DNA of 8,825 nt from Ramlibacter sp. Lineage in GTDB: Bacteria > Pseudomonadota > Gammaproteobacteria > Burkholderiales > Burkholderiaceae_C. The notes beneath the pieces are model-generated. The model was not told the DNA's origin, made no database searches, and worked only from the letters and a program-made list of their open reading frames with translations. The DNA lies in the NCBI GenBank assembly GCA_028292185.1, contig JAQGMT010000016.1, forward strand, positions 1-8,825. Reading direction: 5' to 3'. The translations under genes and the position numbers were made by a program. Positions 1-5,908 of the stretch are shown piece by piece (position 1 is the first letter of the stretch; every line of letters starts with the position of its first letter).

Positions 1-2125
1 TGGCGCTCACTTCCTTGCCGGAGCGAAACCGCGAAACCTCGGCCACCTTCACCGGCCATTTGGAAAATCGATCGACCAGCGTCTGGTAGTGCTGTTCGGC
101 CAGCAAGGTGGTGGGCGCGAGGAACGCCACCTGTTTGCCGCCGGTGATCGCGATGAAAGCAGCGCGTAACGCGACCTCCGTCTTCCCGAAGCCCACGTCG
201 CCGCAGACCAGGCGATCCATCGGACGCGGCGACACCATGTCCTGGATCACCGCGTGGATGGCAGCATTCTGGTCGGCCGTTTCTTCGAAGCCGAAATCGT
301 TGGCGAAGATTTCGTAATCCTGCGCCGAGTACCGGAACGCGTGTCCTTCGCGGGCTGCGCGGCGCGCGTAGATGTTCAGCAGTTCGGCGGCGGTGTCGCG
401 CACCTGCTGCGCCGCCTTGCGCTTGGCTTTCTCCCACTGGCCGGAGCCCAGTTTGTGCAGGGGCGCCTCGTCCGCCGACACGCCGGTGTAGCGGCTGATC
501 TGGTGCAACTGGCTGACCGGGACGTACAGCGTCGCGTTCTCCGCGTATTCGAGGTGCAGGAACTCCTGCACCGCGGCCGAGCCGTCCGCATTCGTGCCTT
601 GACCGAGGTCGAGATTCACCAAGCCTCGATAGCGGCCGATGCCGTGTTGCGAGTGCACGACCGGGTCGCCGACGTTGAGTTCCGAGAGGTCCTTGATCAG
701 GGCCTCGACGTCGCTGACCTGCTCCTGCTTCTTGCGCCGCCGCGTGGTCGGCCCGGCGGCGAACAGCTCGGTTTCGGTGATGAACTCGATGCCCGCTTCA
801 GTCCACGCGAAGCCGGTGTTCAGTGGCGCGGTCGCAATGCCGAGCTTTTCGTCGCTGGCCTGAAATTCTTCAAGCGAGTCGAACGCCGGCGGCGACACAT
901 GGCTGGCGCGCAGGAAATCCAGCAGGCTCTCGCGCCGGCCGTCGCTTTCGGCGAGCAGCAACGCGCGATGCGCACTCGTGCGCAAGTGCTCCTTCAATTT
1001 CGCCAGCGGCTCTTCGGCGCCACGCACGACGTCCATCGGGGGCAAAGTTTCGAACTCGACGAACGGCGTGCCCCCACCCCCGCCCTGCCCCAGAGGGGGA
1101 GGGGGTGAAGTCCGCAGCGCCAGCTGCTCATGCTCGTTCGCGCGTGCATAGAACTGCTCGGCCGTGAGAAACAAAGTCTCCGGTGGCAAGGCGGGGCGCT
1201 CCGGGTCGCCTTGTACCAGGCGGTAACGATCGCGCGTGTCCTGCCAGAAGCGCTGGAACGCGGGCTCGAGGTCGCCATGCAGCACGACCGTGGCACGCTC
1301 TCCGACGTAGTCGAACACGGTCGCGGTCGCGTCGAAGAACAGCGGCAGGTAGTACTCGATGCCGGCGGTGGCGACGCCGTTGCCGATGTCCTTGTAGATC
1401 CGGCTCTTGGTTGGGTCGCCTTCCAGCATTTCGCGCCAGCGGCCGCGGAATTTCCCGCGCGCGTCGTCATCCATCGGAAACTCGCGGCCGGGCAGCAGCC
1501 GCACTTCGGGCACGGGATAGAGGCTGCGCTGGCTGTCCGGATCGAAAGTGCGGATGGAATCGATCTCGTCGTCGAACAGGTCGACGCGGTACGGCACCGT
1601 CGAGCCCATTGGGAACAGGTCGATCAGGCCGCCGCGCACCGCGTATTCCCCGGGGCTGACCACCTGGGTGACGTGGCTGTAGCCGGCCAGCGTGAGCTGC
1701 GCCTTGAGCTTGGCTTCCTCGAGCTTCTGCTTGACCTTGAAATGGAAGGTGTAGCCGGCCAGGAAGCTGGGCGGCGCGACGCGGTACAGCGCCGTGGTGG
1801 CGGGCACCACGATCACGTCGGCCTCGCCCTGCGAAATCCGCCAGAGGGTGGCCAACCGCTCGCTGATCAGGTCCTGGTGCGGCGAGAAGCCGTCGTAGGG
1901 CAGGGTCTCCCAATCGGGGAACAGGGCGCAGCGCAGGTCGGGCGCGAAAAAGGCGATCTCTTCGATGAGGCGCTGCGCATCCGTGGCGTCCGCCGTGACG
2001 AGGGCCATGAGCTTGCCCTGGGCGCGCTCGCGCTGCCCCAGTTGCGCCAGCAGCAGAGCATCGGCCGAGCCGGGCGGGCGCGGCAGCGTGAAGCGCTTGC
2101 CGGGCAGAAGTTTGGGTAGGTCCAT
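1..2125 (-). CDS. mfd: Transcription-repair coupling factor Mfd (N-terminal ~708 residues, cut by window edge)
   Basis: Mfd is a DNA translocase that releases RNA polymerase stalled at lesions and recruits UvrA for nucleotide excision repair. The frame is open from ATG at 2125 to the window edge, covering about 708 of the usual ~1150 residues. Seen: an N-terminal UvrB-homology module with DWETLPYDGFSPHQD and VRGGLIDLFPMGS; the RNA polymerase-interaction region with DPVVHSQHGIGRYRG and LYVPVSQLHQISRYTG; and the start of the RecG-like translocase, with Walker A GDVGFGKT at residues 642-649 (bases 202-179) and LAPTTLLAEQHYQ. The DEEH box and C-terminal domain lie outside the window. No good Shine-Dalgarno precedes the ATG; in-frame GTG codons a few residues upstream are alternatives. 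Oddity: residues 341-352 read PPPPLGQGGGGG, from an inserted palindromic repeat between the UvrB-like module and the next domain. Identity is very secure; the exact start is less so. Confidence 0.97.
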   Translation of the reverse strand, partial: MDLPKLLPGKRFTLPRPPGSADALLLAQLGQRERAQGKLMALVTADATDAQRLIEEIAFFAPDLRCALFPDWETLPYDGFSPHQDLISERLATLWRISQGEADVIVVPATTALYRVAPPSFLAGYTFHFKVKQKLEEAKLKAQLTLAGYSHVTQVVSPGEYAVRGGLIDLFPMGSTVPYRVDLFDDEIDSIRTFDPDSQRSLYPVPEVRLLPGREFPMDDDARGKFRGRWREMLEGDPTKSRIYKDIGNGVATAGIEYYLPLFFDATATVFDYVGERATVVLHGDLEPAFQRFWQDTRDRYRLVQGDPERPALPPETLFLTAEQFYARANEHEQLALRTSPPPPLGQGGGGGTPFVEFETLPPMDVVRGAEEPLAKLKEHLRTSAHRALLLAESDGRRESLLDFLRASHVSPPAFDSLEEFQASDEKLGIATAPLNTGFAWTEAGIEFITETELFAAGPTTRRRKKQEQVSDVEALIKDLSELNVGDPVVHSQHGIGRYRGLVNLDLGQGTNADGSAAVQEFLHLEYAENATLYVPVSQLHQISRYTGVSADEAPLHKLGSGQWEKAKRKAAQQVRDTAAELLNIYARRAAREGHAFRYSAQDYEIFANDFGFEETADQNAAIHAVIQDMVSPRPMDRLVCGDVGFGKTEVALRAAFIAITGGKQVAFLAPTTLLAEQHYQTLVDRFSKWPVKVAEVSRFRSGKEVSA
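1070..1108. repeat. GC-rich palindromic repeat inserted in frame in mfd
   Basis: On the plus strand a C-rich arm (CCCCCACCCCCGCCCTGCCCC) reads into AGAGGGGGAGGGGGTGA, an imperfect inverted repeat. In the mfd direction it gives twelve codons, PPPPLGQGGGGG, flanked by ordinary Mfd sequence (ALRTS before, TPFVEFETLPP after), and the frame is kept. The composition is unlike the surrounding coding sequence and resembles the C-run/G-run palindromes scattered between genes in many beta- and gammaproteobacteria. The family assignment is from memory; copies elsewhere in this genome would settle it. Confidence 0.7.
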
Positions 2126-2162
2126 GAATGAAATGTCGGCCGCCACGCTCTCCACGTTCGCT

Positions 2163-2207
2163 GCGCCCGAGGGGGCGCTCTTTGCCGAGGGGCGGCCCGG
2201 CGGCAAA
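2163..2207. repeat. Two stem-loops in the mfd-ispD intergenic region, probably a dispersed GC-rich repeat
   Basis: Two perfect inverted repeats lie side by side: GCGCCC / GGGCGC (2163-2168, 2173-2178) and TTTGCCG / CGGCAAA (2181-2187, 2201-2207). The core GAGGGGCGGCCCGG resembles GC-rich intergenic repeats that I recall as common in Comamonadaceae genomes. They sit in the untranslated leader of mfd if transcription starts near 2248. No coding role is seen. Confidence 0.55.
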
Positions 2208-2246
2208 AAAATACAAAACACCCCGCTCCTGGATAGGGTGGGGTGT
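2205..2246 (-). terminator. Intrinsic terminator-like hairpin in the mfd leader
   Basis: Read on the minus strand, a perfect 7-bp stem ACACCCC / GGGGTGT (2246-2240 and 2224-2218) with a 15-nt loop is followed at once by TTTTGTATTTTTTT (2218-2205). This is the classic layout of a rho-independent terminator. It stands upstream of mfd, so it would either insulate mfd from antisense transcription out of ispD or act as an attenuator if the mfd transcript starts at the -10 element at 2255-2260. On the plus strand the A-rich tract precedes the stem, so it should not terminate that way. Confidence 0.55.
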
Positions 2247-2254
2247 GACCAGCG

Positions 2255-2264
2255 ATTCTAGAAT
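2255..2264. promoter_or_regulatory. Palindromic -10 element shared by divergent ispD and mfd
   Basis: ATTCTAGAAT is a perfect 10-bp palindrome, so TAGAAT, a good sigma-70 -10 hexamer, can be read on both strands. On the plus strand it ends 6 nt before the ispD ATG. On the minus strand it would start transcription near 2248, just ahead of the terminator-like hairpin. Neither direction has a convincing -35 hexamer at 16-18 nt. Promoter function is inferred. Confidence 0.45.
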
Positions 2265-2270
2265 GACTGA

Positions 2271-2972
2271 ATGGCAAGCACCGAAAGCAACCCCAATCCC
2301 CGCTTTTATGCTCTGGTCCCCTGCGCCGGCACGGGCAGCCGCGCCGGCACCAATGGGCCCAAGCAATACGAACGCATCGCCGGGCATCCCATCGTCTGGC
2401 ACACGCTCGCGGCCTTCGGCGCCGTGCGCCGCATTGCGCGTACCGTGGTGGTCGTCGCCCCGGGCGACGGCTTCTTCGAGCGCAACGCCACCTCCGCCCT
2501 GGTCGTGCCGTGCGGCGGCGCGACCCGCGCGGCCAGCGTGACCAATGGCCTGTACGAACTGCAGCGCGTGGGCGCCACCGCTCAGGACTGGGTCCTGGTG
2601 CATGACGCCGCCCGCTGCCTGATCACGCCGGCCCTGATCGATTCACTGATCGACGCCTGCGTCCACGATGAAGTCGGCGGCCTGCTGGCCGTGAGATTGC
2701 CTGACACGCTGAAGCGCGAAGAAGATGGCCGCGTGGCGGCCACGCTGGAGCGCGAGGACAAGTGGCTGGCGCAGACGCCCCAGATGTTCCGCATCGGCAT
2801 GCTGATGCAGGCGCTGGAGCGCGCCGGTGGCCAAGCCACCGATGAAGCCAGCGCCATCGAGGGCCTGGGGCAGCGGCCGCTGCTGGTTCCTGGTGGCGCG
2901 CAGAATTTCAAGGTAACCTACCCCGATGACTTCGCTTTGGCCGAGGCCGTTCTCAAAGGCCGCTTGAGATGA
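2271..2972 (+). CDS. ispD: 2-C-methyl-D-erythritol 4-phosphate cytidylyltransferase IspD
   Basis: IspD transfers CMP from CTP to 2-C-methyl-D-erythritol 4-phosphate, the third step of the MEP route to isopentenyl diphosphate, in the cytoplasm. The 233-residue product matches the family length (E. coli 236). Seen in order: the CTP-binding loop ALVPCAGTGSRAG followed by GPKQYE near residues 14-34; the WVLVHDAARC motif; LPDTLKR, carrying the conserved Asp-Thr-x-Lys-Arg; AQTPQMFR; TDEASAIE; and NFKVTYPDD near the C terminus. The start ATG at 2271 has no Shine-Dalgarno, but a TAGAAT hexamer lies 6 nt upstream, so the message may be leaderless. It is followed by ispF in the same direction, a common pairing; the stop overlaps a possible mini-frame leading to ispF. 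Confidence 0.97.
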   Translation: MASTESNPNPRFYALVPCAGTGSRAGTNGPKQYERIAGHPIVWHTLAAFGAVRRIARTVVVVAPGDGFFERNATSALVVPCGGATRAASVTNGLYELQRVGATAQDWVLVHDAARCLITPALIDSLIDACVHDEVGGLLAVRLPDTLKREEDGRVAATLEREDKWLAQTPQMFRIGMLMQALERAGGQATDEASAIEGLGQRPLLVPGGAQNFKVTYPDDFALAEAVLKGRLR

Positions 2973-3004
2973 CGATGAACCCACCGCGGCGGGTGCGCCG
3001 GTGA
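2969..3004 (+). CDS. Possible 11-codon bridging frame between ispD and ispF
   Basis: ATG at 2969 overlaps the ispD stop as ATGA and reads MTMNPPRRVRR to a TGA at 3002-3004, which overlaps the ispF GTG start as GTGA. The 28-base gap is thus exactly spanned by a reading frame that could hand ribosomes from ispD to ispF. ispF has only a poor ribosome site, and a small stem (CACC / GGTG, 2982-2995) lies just before its start. The peptide itself is probably without function. Short frames arise easily in GC-rich DNA, so this is a suggestion only. Confidence 0.25.
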   Translation: MTMNPPRRVRR

Positions 3005-3486
3005 CCGTGCGCATCGGCGAAGGCTGGGACATCCACGCTCTGGCTCCGGGCCGCAAGCTGGTCATCGGCGGTGTGCACATCCCGTTCGAGCGCGGGCTGA
3101 TGGGGCATTCCGATGCCGACGTCTTGCTGCATGCGATCACCGACGCGCTGCTGGGCGCGGCGGGCCTCGGCGACATCGGCGGCATGTTCCCCGACACCGA
3201 CGCGCAGTTCAAGGGCGCCGATTCGCTGGTGCTGCTGGCGCAGGCGGCGAAGCGCGTGCGCGAGCGCGGATTCGCCATCGGCAACATCGACAGCACCGTG
3301 ATTGCCCAAGCCCCGCGCCTGGCGCCGCATGTGGGCGCGATGCGCGAGCGCATCGCCAGTGCCTTGGACCTTCAGCCCGATCGCGTCAACGTCAAGGCCA
3401 AGACCGCGGAGAAGCTGGGGCCGGTGGGGCAGGGCTTGGCGATCGAAGCGCGCGCCATCGTGCTGCTGCACGCCGCGAAGCCCTGA
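3001..3486 (+). CDS. ispF: 2-C-methyl-D-erythritol 2,4-cyclodiphosphate synthase IspF
   Basis: IspF converts the CDP-methylerythritol 2-phosphate intermediate to methylerythritol cyclodiphosphate with release of CMP, two steps after IspD in the MEP pathway; it works as a trimer with a metal ion at each active site. The 161-residue product has RIGEGWDIHAL (metal-binding Asp8 and His10), GLMGHSDADVLLHAITDALLG (with the third metal His), the GDIGGMFPDTD loop, and TAEKLGPVGQG near the C terminus. Length matches the family (about 157-160). GTG at 3001 is the only in-frame start that gives the conserved N terminus; its Shine-Dalgarno is poor, so coupling to upstream translation is likely. It ends 11 bases from the convergent envZ stop. 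Confidence 0.97.
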   Translation: MTVRIGEGWDIHALAPGRKLVIGGVHIPFERGLMGHSDADVLLHAITDALLGAAGLGDIGGMFPDTDAQFKGADSLVLLAQAAKRVRERGFAIGNIDSTVIAQAPRLAPHVGAMRERIASALDLQPDRVNVKAKTAEKLGPVGQGLAIEARAIVLLHAAKP

Positions 3487-3501
3487 CGAGAGCCACGTCA
3501 G
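3483..3501. terminator. Short stem-loop containing the ispF and envZ stop codons
   Basis: CTGACG (3483-3488) and CGTCAG (3496-3501) form a perfect 6-bp inverted repeat with a 7-nt loop. The ispF TGA lies in one arm and the envZ stop in the other. There is no T-tract on either strand, so it is at best a weak bidirectional termination or 3'-end processing site. Part of the symmetry follows automatically from two convergent TGA codons. Confidence 0.3.
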
Positions 3502-4949
3502 TAGGCCGGCTCGGCCTTGGGCTGTTCGGTTTCGCCCTGAGCGGTGGGCTTGGGTTTCTGCAGCTTGATGTGCGCAGCCAAGCCGCCCGACGTGGTGTTG
3601 GCCAGCGCAAAGATGCCGCCCATGCGTTGCACCGTTTTATCGACGATGGCCAGGCCCAGGCCCGCGCCCGTGGCGGCTGTGCGTGCCGCATCGCCTCGAA
3701 AGAAAGGCTTGATCAGGTTGGGCAGCGCCTCGGGGGCGACACCCATGCCGTGATCGCGCACCTTGAGCAACACCCATTCGTTGCGCGACTTGGCCGCGAT
3801 GTCCACCACGGCAATGCCGGTCTCCGGCGTCTTGCCGTAGCGGCGCGCGTTTTCCAACAGGTTGGAGATCACGCGTGCCAATTCCACTTCATCGGCCAGC
3901 ACATACAGGCCCTTGGACACGTCGAGGTTGATCCGCATGTCGCCCTGGTCCTGCACGGCATAGAGGCACGCTTCGATCACGTCGTTGAGCAGCACCGGCT
4001 TGAGTTCGGCGTGATCAGGACGGGCGTAATCGAGGAACTTGTCGATGATGGCGTCGAGCTGATCGATGTCGGCGGCCATGTGGTCGCGCGCGTCCGGATC
4101 GGCCACGCTCATCTCGGTTTCCAGGCGCAGGCGCGCCAGCGGCGTGCGAAGGTCGTGCGAAATGCCGGCCAGCATCACGGCGCGATCCTGCTCGATCTTC
4201 GCCAGCTGCTGGGCCATGCGGTTGAAGCCGATGTTCACCTCGCGGATTTCGCTGGTGACCGCTTTCTCGTCGAGCCGGCTCGCATCGAAGTCGCCGTCGC
4301 GCACCCGGCTGGCGGCGAACGATAGCTGCTTCAAAGGCCGGTTGATCAAGCGCGCGATCAGCGCCGCGCCCGCCAGCGACAACCCGGCTGCCGTGATCAG
4401 CCAGATCAGCCAGGTGCGGCCGCCGACCCGCGTCAGGCGCGAGCGGTCCAGCAGCATCCAGTAGTCATCGGCGTCGATCTTGAAGCCGATCCACAAGCCC
4501 TCTTCCTTGTTCACGCGCGCCGCCATGACCGTGCCTGGACCCAGGCGCGTGACCAACTCGTCCATCACGCGCGTGTCCAGTTCGTCGGCGGAAAAGGTGG
4601 CGTAACGATCGGTCGGCTCGCGCGGCACGATGCGCACGCCTTCCTGGTCGGCCAGCGTCTTGATCAGTGAAACACGCGCTATCGAATCGGAGTGAACCAG
4701 CGCCGCGCGGCTCAGGTTCACCAGGGAAGCGATCTGCTGGGCGGTCTGCACGGCGCGCGGCTCGAATTCGAGCGCACGAAAGGTCTGCAGCCAAGCCACG
4801 ATGCTGCCGATCAGCAGCAGCGACAGCAGGAAGAAGGTTCGCCAGAACAGCGACAGGCCCAGGCGGGGGCGCATCTCCAGCGGCGCAGGCGCCGTTTCGA
4901 GCGGTGCCGGGCCGGTGGCGTCGATACTCGTCGTGACACCGCGAATCAC
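3498..4949 (-). CDS. envZ: Sensor histidine kinase EnvZ of the OmpR/EnvZ pair
   Basis: This inner-membrane sensor kinase autophosphorylates and passes phosphate to OmpR. Of its 483 residues, 1-33 form a Pro/Ala/Glu-rich cytoplasmic tail with a repeated PAPLE; TM1 is about 34-54; a periplasmic sensor segment spans about 55-178; TM2 is about 180-202; a HAMP domain follows (NRPLKQL onward). The H-box SHDLRTPLARLRLETEM has His265, and the ATPase domain has an N-box with Asn367 (NLLENARRYG), G1 DHGMGV (Asp399), PFFRGDAART and G2 GAGLGL (428-433). The H-box and RGDAART wording are very close to E. coli EnvZ, while the N-terminal half of the sensor segment is different. The C terminus is Lys/Pro/Glu-rich. 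The start is GTG at 4949 with a strong GAGGGG site 5 nt upstream. It follows ompR by 57 bases, so the two are probably cotranscribed. Confidence 0.93.
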   Translation of the reverse strand: MIRGVTTSIDATGPAPLETAPAPLEMRPRLGLSLFWRTFFLLSLLLIGSIVAWLQTFRALEFEPRAVQTAQQIASLVNLSRAALVHSDSIARVSLIKTLADQEGVRIVPREPTDRYATFSADELDTRVMDELVTRLGPGTVMAARVNKEEGLWIGFKIDADDYWMLLDRSRLTRVGGRTWLIWLITAAGLSLAGAALIARLINRPLKQLSFAASRVRDGDFDASRLDEKAVTSEIREVNIGFNRMAQQLAKIEQDRAVMLAGISHDLRTPLARLRLETEMSVADPDARDHMAADIDQLDAIIDKFLDYARPDHAELKPVLLNDVIEACLYAVQDQGDMRINLDVSKGLYVLADEVELARVISNLLENARRYGKTPETGIAVVDIAAKSRNEWVLLKVRDHGMGVAPEALPNLIKPFFRGDAARTAATGAGLGLAIVDKTVQRMGGIFALANTTSGGLAAHIKLQKPKPTAQGETEQPKAEPAY

Positions 4950-4959
4950 GCTGTCCCCT

Positions 4960-4975
4960 CGCTTATGGATAAGCG
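4960..4975. promoter_or_regulatory. Hairpin/operator-like palindrome just upstream of the envZ ribosome site
   Basis: CGCTTATGGATAAGCG has 7-bp perfect arms around a 2-base centre. In the ompR-envZ transcript it would form a stem abutting the GAGGGG ribosome site of envZ (4955-4960). It could tune EnvZ output relative to OmpR, act as a protein-binding site, or mark a processing point. Function is inferred from position only. Confidence 0.4.
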
Positions 4976-5007
4976 GAGATTATTGAGGATGTCGCGGCGC
5001 TGTGCGC

Positions 5008-5739
5008 TCAACCCGCGCCGTCCGGCACGAAAACGTAGCCCACACCCCACACTGTCTGGATATAGCGCGGCGCTGCCGGGTCGATCTCGACCAGTTTGCG
5101 CAGGCGCGAGACCTGCACGTCCAGGCTGCGGTCGAAGGGCTCGAACTCGCGGCCGCGGGCCAGTTGCGCGAGCTTTTCGCGCGACAGAGGCTGGCGCGGA
5201 TGGCGCACCAGGGCCTTGAGCATGGCGAATTCGCCGGTGGTGAGCGGCAGCTCTTCGCCGTTCTTGCGCAGGGTGCGTGCACCCAGGTCGAAGGCGAAGG
5301 GGCCGAAGGACACCACTTCGTTGTCGCTGGACGGTGCGCCCGGCGCTTCCTGTGCCGGCCGGCGGCGCAGCACGGCATGGACCCGGGCCAGCAGCTCGCG
5401 CGGGTTGAACGGCTTGCCCAGGTAATCGTCGGCGCCGACTTCCAGCCCGACGATGCGGTCCACGTCCTCGCCCTTGGCGGTGAGCATGATGATCGGCGTG
5501 CGGTCGTTCGCAGCGCGCAGCCGGCGGCAAATGGACAGCCCATCCTCGCCCGGCATCATCAGGTCGAGCACGATCAGGTCGGCGGTTTCGCGCAGCATCA
5601 ACCGGTTGAGCGCCTTGCCGTCTTCCGCCAGGATGACTTCGAAACCTTCTTGGGTGAGATAGCGGCGCAGCAAGTCGCGGATGCGGGCGTCGTCATCGAC
5701 GACCAGGATCTTGTCGGTTCGGGCTGCAGCTTGCGTCAT
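5008..5739 (-). CDS. ompR: Response regulator OmpR
   Basis: This cytoplasmic DNA-binding regulator is activated by EnvZ. The 243-residue product has an N-terminal receiver domain with KILVVDDDARIRDLLRRYL (acidic pocket Asp15/Asp16), phosphoacceptor Asp59 in VLDLMMPGEDG, Thr87 in MLTAKGEDVDRI and Lys109 in DDYLGKPFNPRELLAR. A C-terminal winged helix follows, with LTTGEFAMLKALVRHP, SREKLAQLARGREFEP, the recognition helix RSLDVQVSRLRK and the wing PRYIQTVWGVGYVFVPDG. Nearly all these blocks match E. coli OmpR with a 4-residue offset. ATG at 5739 is chosen because the receiver begins there and GGAG lies 4 nt upstream; an in-frame ATG at 5823 would add 28 unlikely residues. It lies first in an operon with envZ. 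Confidence 0.95.
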   Translation of the reverse strand: MTQAAARTDKILVVDDDARIRDLLRRYLTQEGFEVILAEDGKALNRLMLRETADLIVLDLMMPGEDGLSICRRLRAANDRTPIIMLTAKGEDVDRIVGLEVGADDYLGKPFNPRELLARVHAVLRRRPAQEAPGAPSSDNEVVSFGPFAFDLGARTLRKNGEELPLTTGEFAMLKALVRHPRQPLSREKLAQLARGREFEPFDRSLDVQVSRLRKLVEIDPAAPRYIQTVWGVGYVFVPDGAG

Positions 5740-5836
5740 GGTGCTCCAAAGATGGATTTGTAACAGAGCCGATTCTGAAGGCCTTGACGGGCTGCGTGCG
5801 GGGTTTTCCCGATGGCTTGACACAGTGTTACAGATG

Positions 5837-5852
5837 TTGCGCTGCAGCGCAA
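5837..5852. promoter_or_regulatory. Perfect 16-bp palindrome, candidate operator
   Basis: TTGCGCTGCAGCGCAA reads the same on both strands, with no mismatch and no spacer. Its even symmetry and place between divergent genes suggest a dimeric regulator site. It overlaps the candidate ompR -35 hexamer on the minus strand, so binding there could block ompR transcription. The regulator is unknown. Confidence 0.45.
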
Positions 5853-5855
5853 GGC

Positions 5856-5875
5856 TTCACTCGCGCGCGTGTGAA
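5856..5875. promoter_or_regulatory. Near-perfect 20-bp palindrome, candidate operator
   Basis: TTCACTCGCGCGCGTGTGAA is symmetric except for one T/T pair (9 of 10 positions). It begins 3 bp after the previous palindrome. The outer TTCAC/GTGAA arms could form a binding site, and the right edge overlaps where a -35 for the TTTAAT hexamer would fall. Part of the symmetry comes from the alternating CG centre. Confidence 0.4.
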
Positions 5876-5894
5876 CGCAACGCCAAGTGGCTCG

Positions 5895-5900
5895 TTTAAT
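5895..5900 (+). promoter_or_regulatory. -10-like hexamer for the small secreted protein gene
   Basis: TTTAAT ends 8 nt before the ATG at 5909, placing the expected transcription start at or next to the start codon. The -35 region (GTGAAC, 5871-5876, 18-nt spacer) is a weak match. No Shine-Dalgarno precedes the ATG, which fits a leaderless or very short-leader message. Confidence 0.35.
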
Positions 5901-5908
5901 GCTGAACC

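Larger units (their letters stand above)
5740..5908. promoter_or_regulatory. Divergent control region between ompR and the small secreted protein gene
   Basis: This 169-base gap holds no gene. It contains two neighbouring palindromes (listed separately), a TTTAAT -10-like hexamer toward the right-hand gene, and two heptamers in opposite orientation, TGTAACA at 5759-5765 and TGTTACA at 5826-5832. The heptamers resemble the GTTACA-type core of some OmpR sites, which would allow autoregulation. A weak minus-strand promoter for ompR could use TTGCGC (5852-5847) and TAACAC (5830-5825) with a 16-nt spacer, overlapping the first palindrome. All functional readings are inference. Confidence 0.5.

Noticed and set aside
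1070..1108. The C-run/G-run stretch as evidence of a frameshift or pseudogene in mfd.
   Set aside because: The insertion is a multiple of three and the Mfd frame with conserved motifs continues on both sides without a stop.
254..2119. Long open frames on the plus strand opposite mfd (254-1108 and 1130-2119).
   Set aside because: They are antisense shadows of mfd, caused by high GC and strong third-position bias. Their products are Arg/Ala/Gly/Val-rich with no recognisable domain, whereas the mfd frame carries all family motifs.
1467..2603. A 378-residue minus-strand frame covering the start of mfd and running into ispD.
   Set aside because: It is an out-of-frame shadow of mfd: its C-terminal part is the frame-shifted reading of the conserved Mfd N terminus, and its N-terminal part is antisense to ispD.
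2643..3471. Minus-strand frames opposite ispD and ispF.
   Set aside because: Antisense shadows with no family features; the plus-strand frames encode complete, motif-bearing enzymes.
3570..4325. A 251-residue plus-strand frame opposite envZ.
   Set aside because: Rich in His, Val and Gln from reverse-complemented coding; no domain seen and envZ is secure on the other strand.
5002..5763. A 253-residue plus-strand frame opposite ompR.
   Set aside because: Antisense shadow covering the whole ompR gene; no ribosome site or domain.
5817..5822. Perfect TTGACA on the plus strand in the ompR upstream region.
   Set aside because: No -10-like hexamer lies 15-19 nt downstream (the expected position reads CGCTGC), so it is not supported as a promoter.
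5740..5823. An upstream in-frame ATG that would extend OmpR by 28 residues.
   Set aside because: The extra residues match nothing in the OmpR family, and the inner ATG at 5739 has a good GGAG site and starts at the receiver domain.
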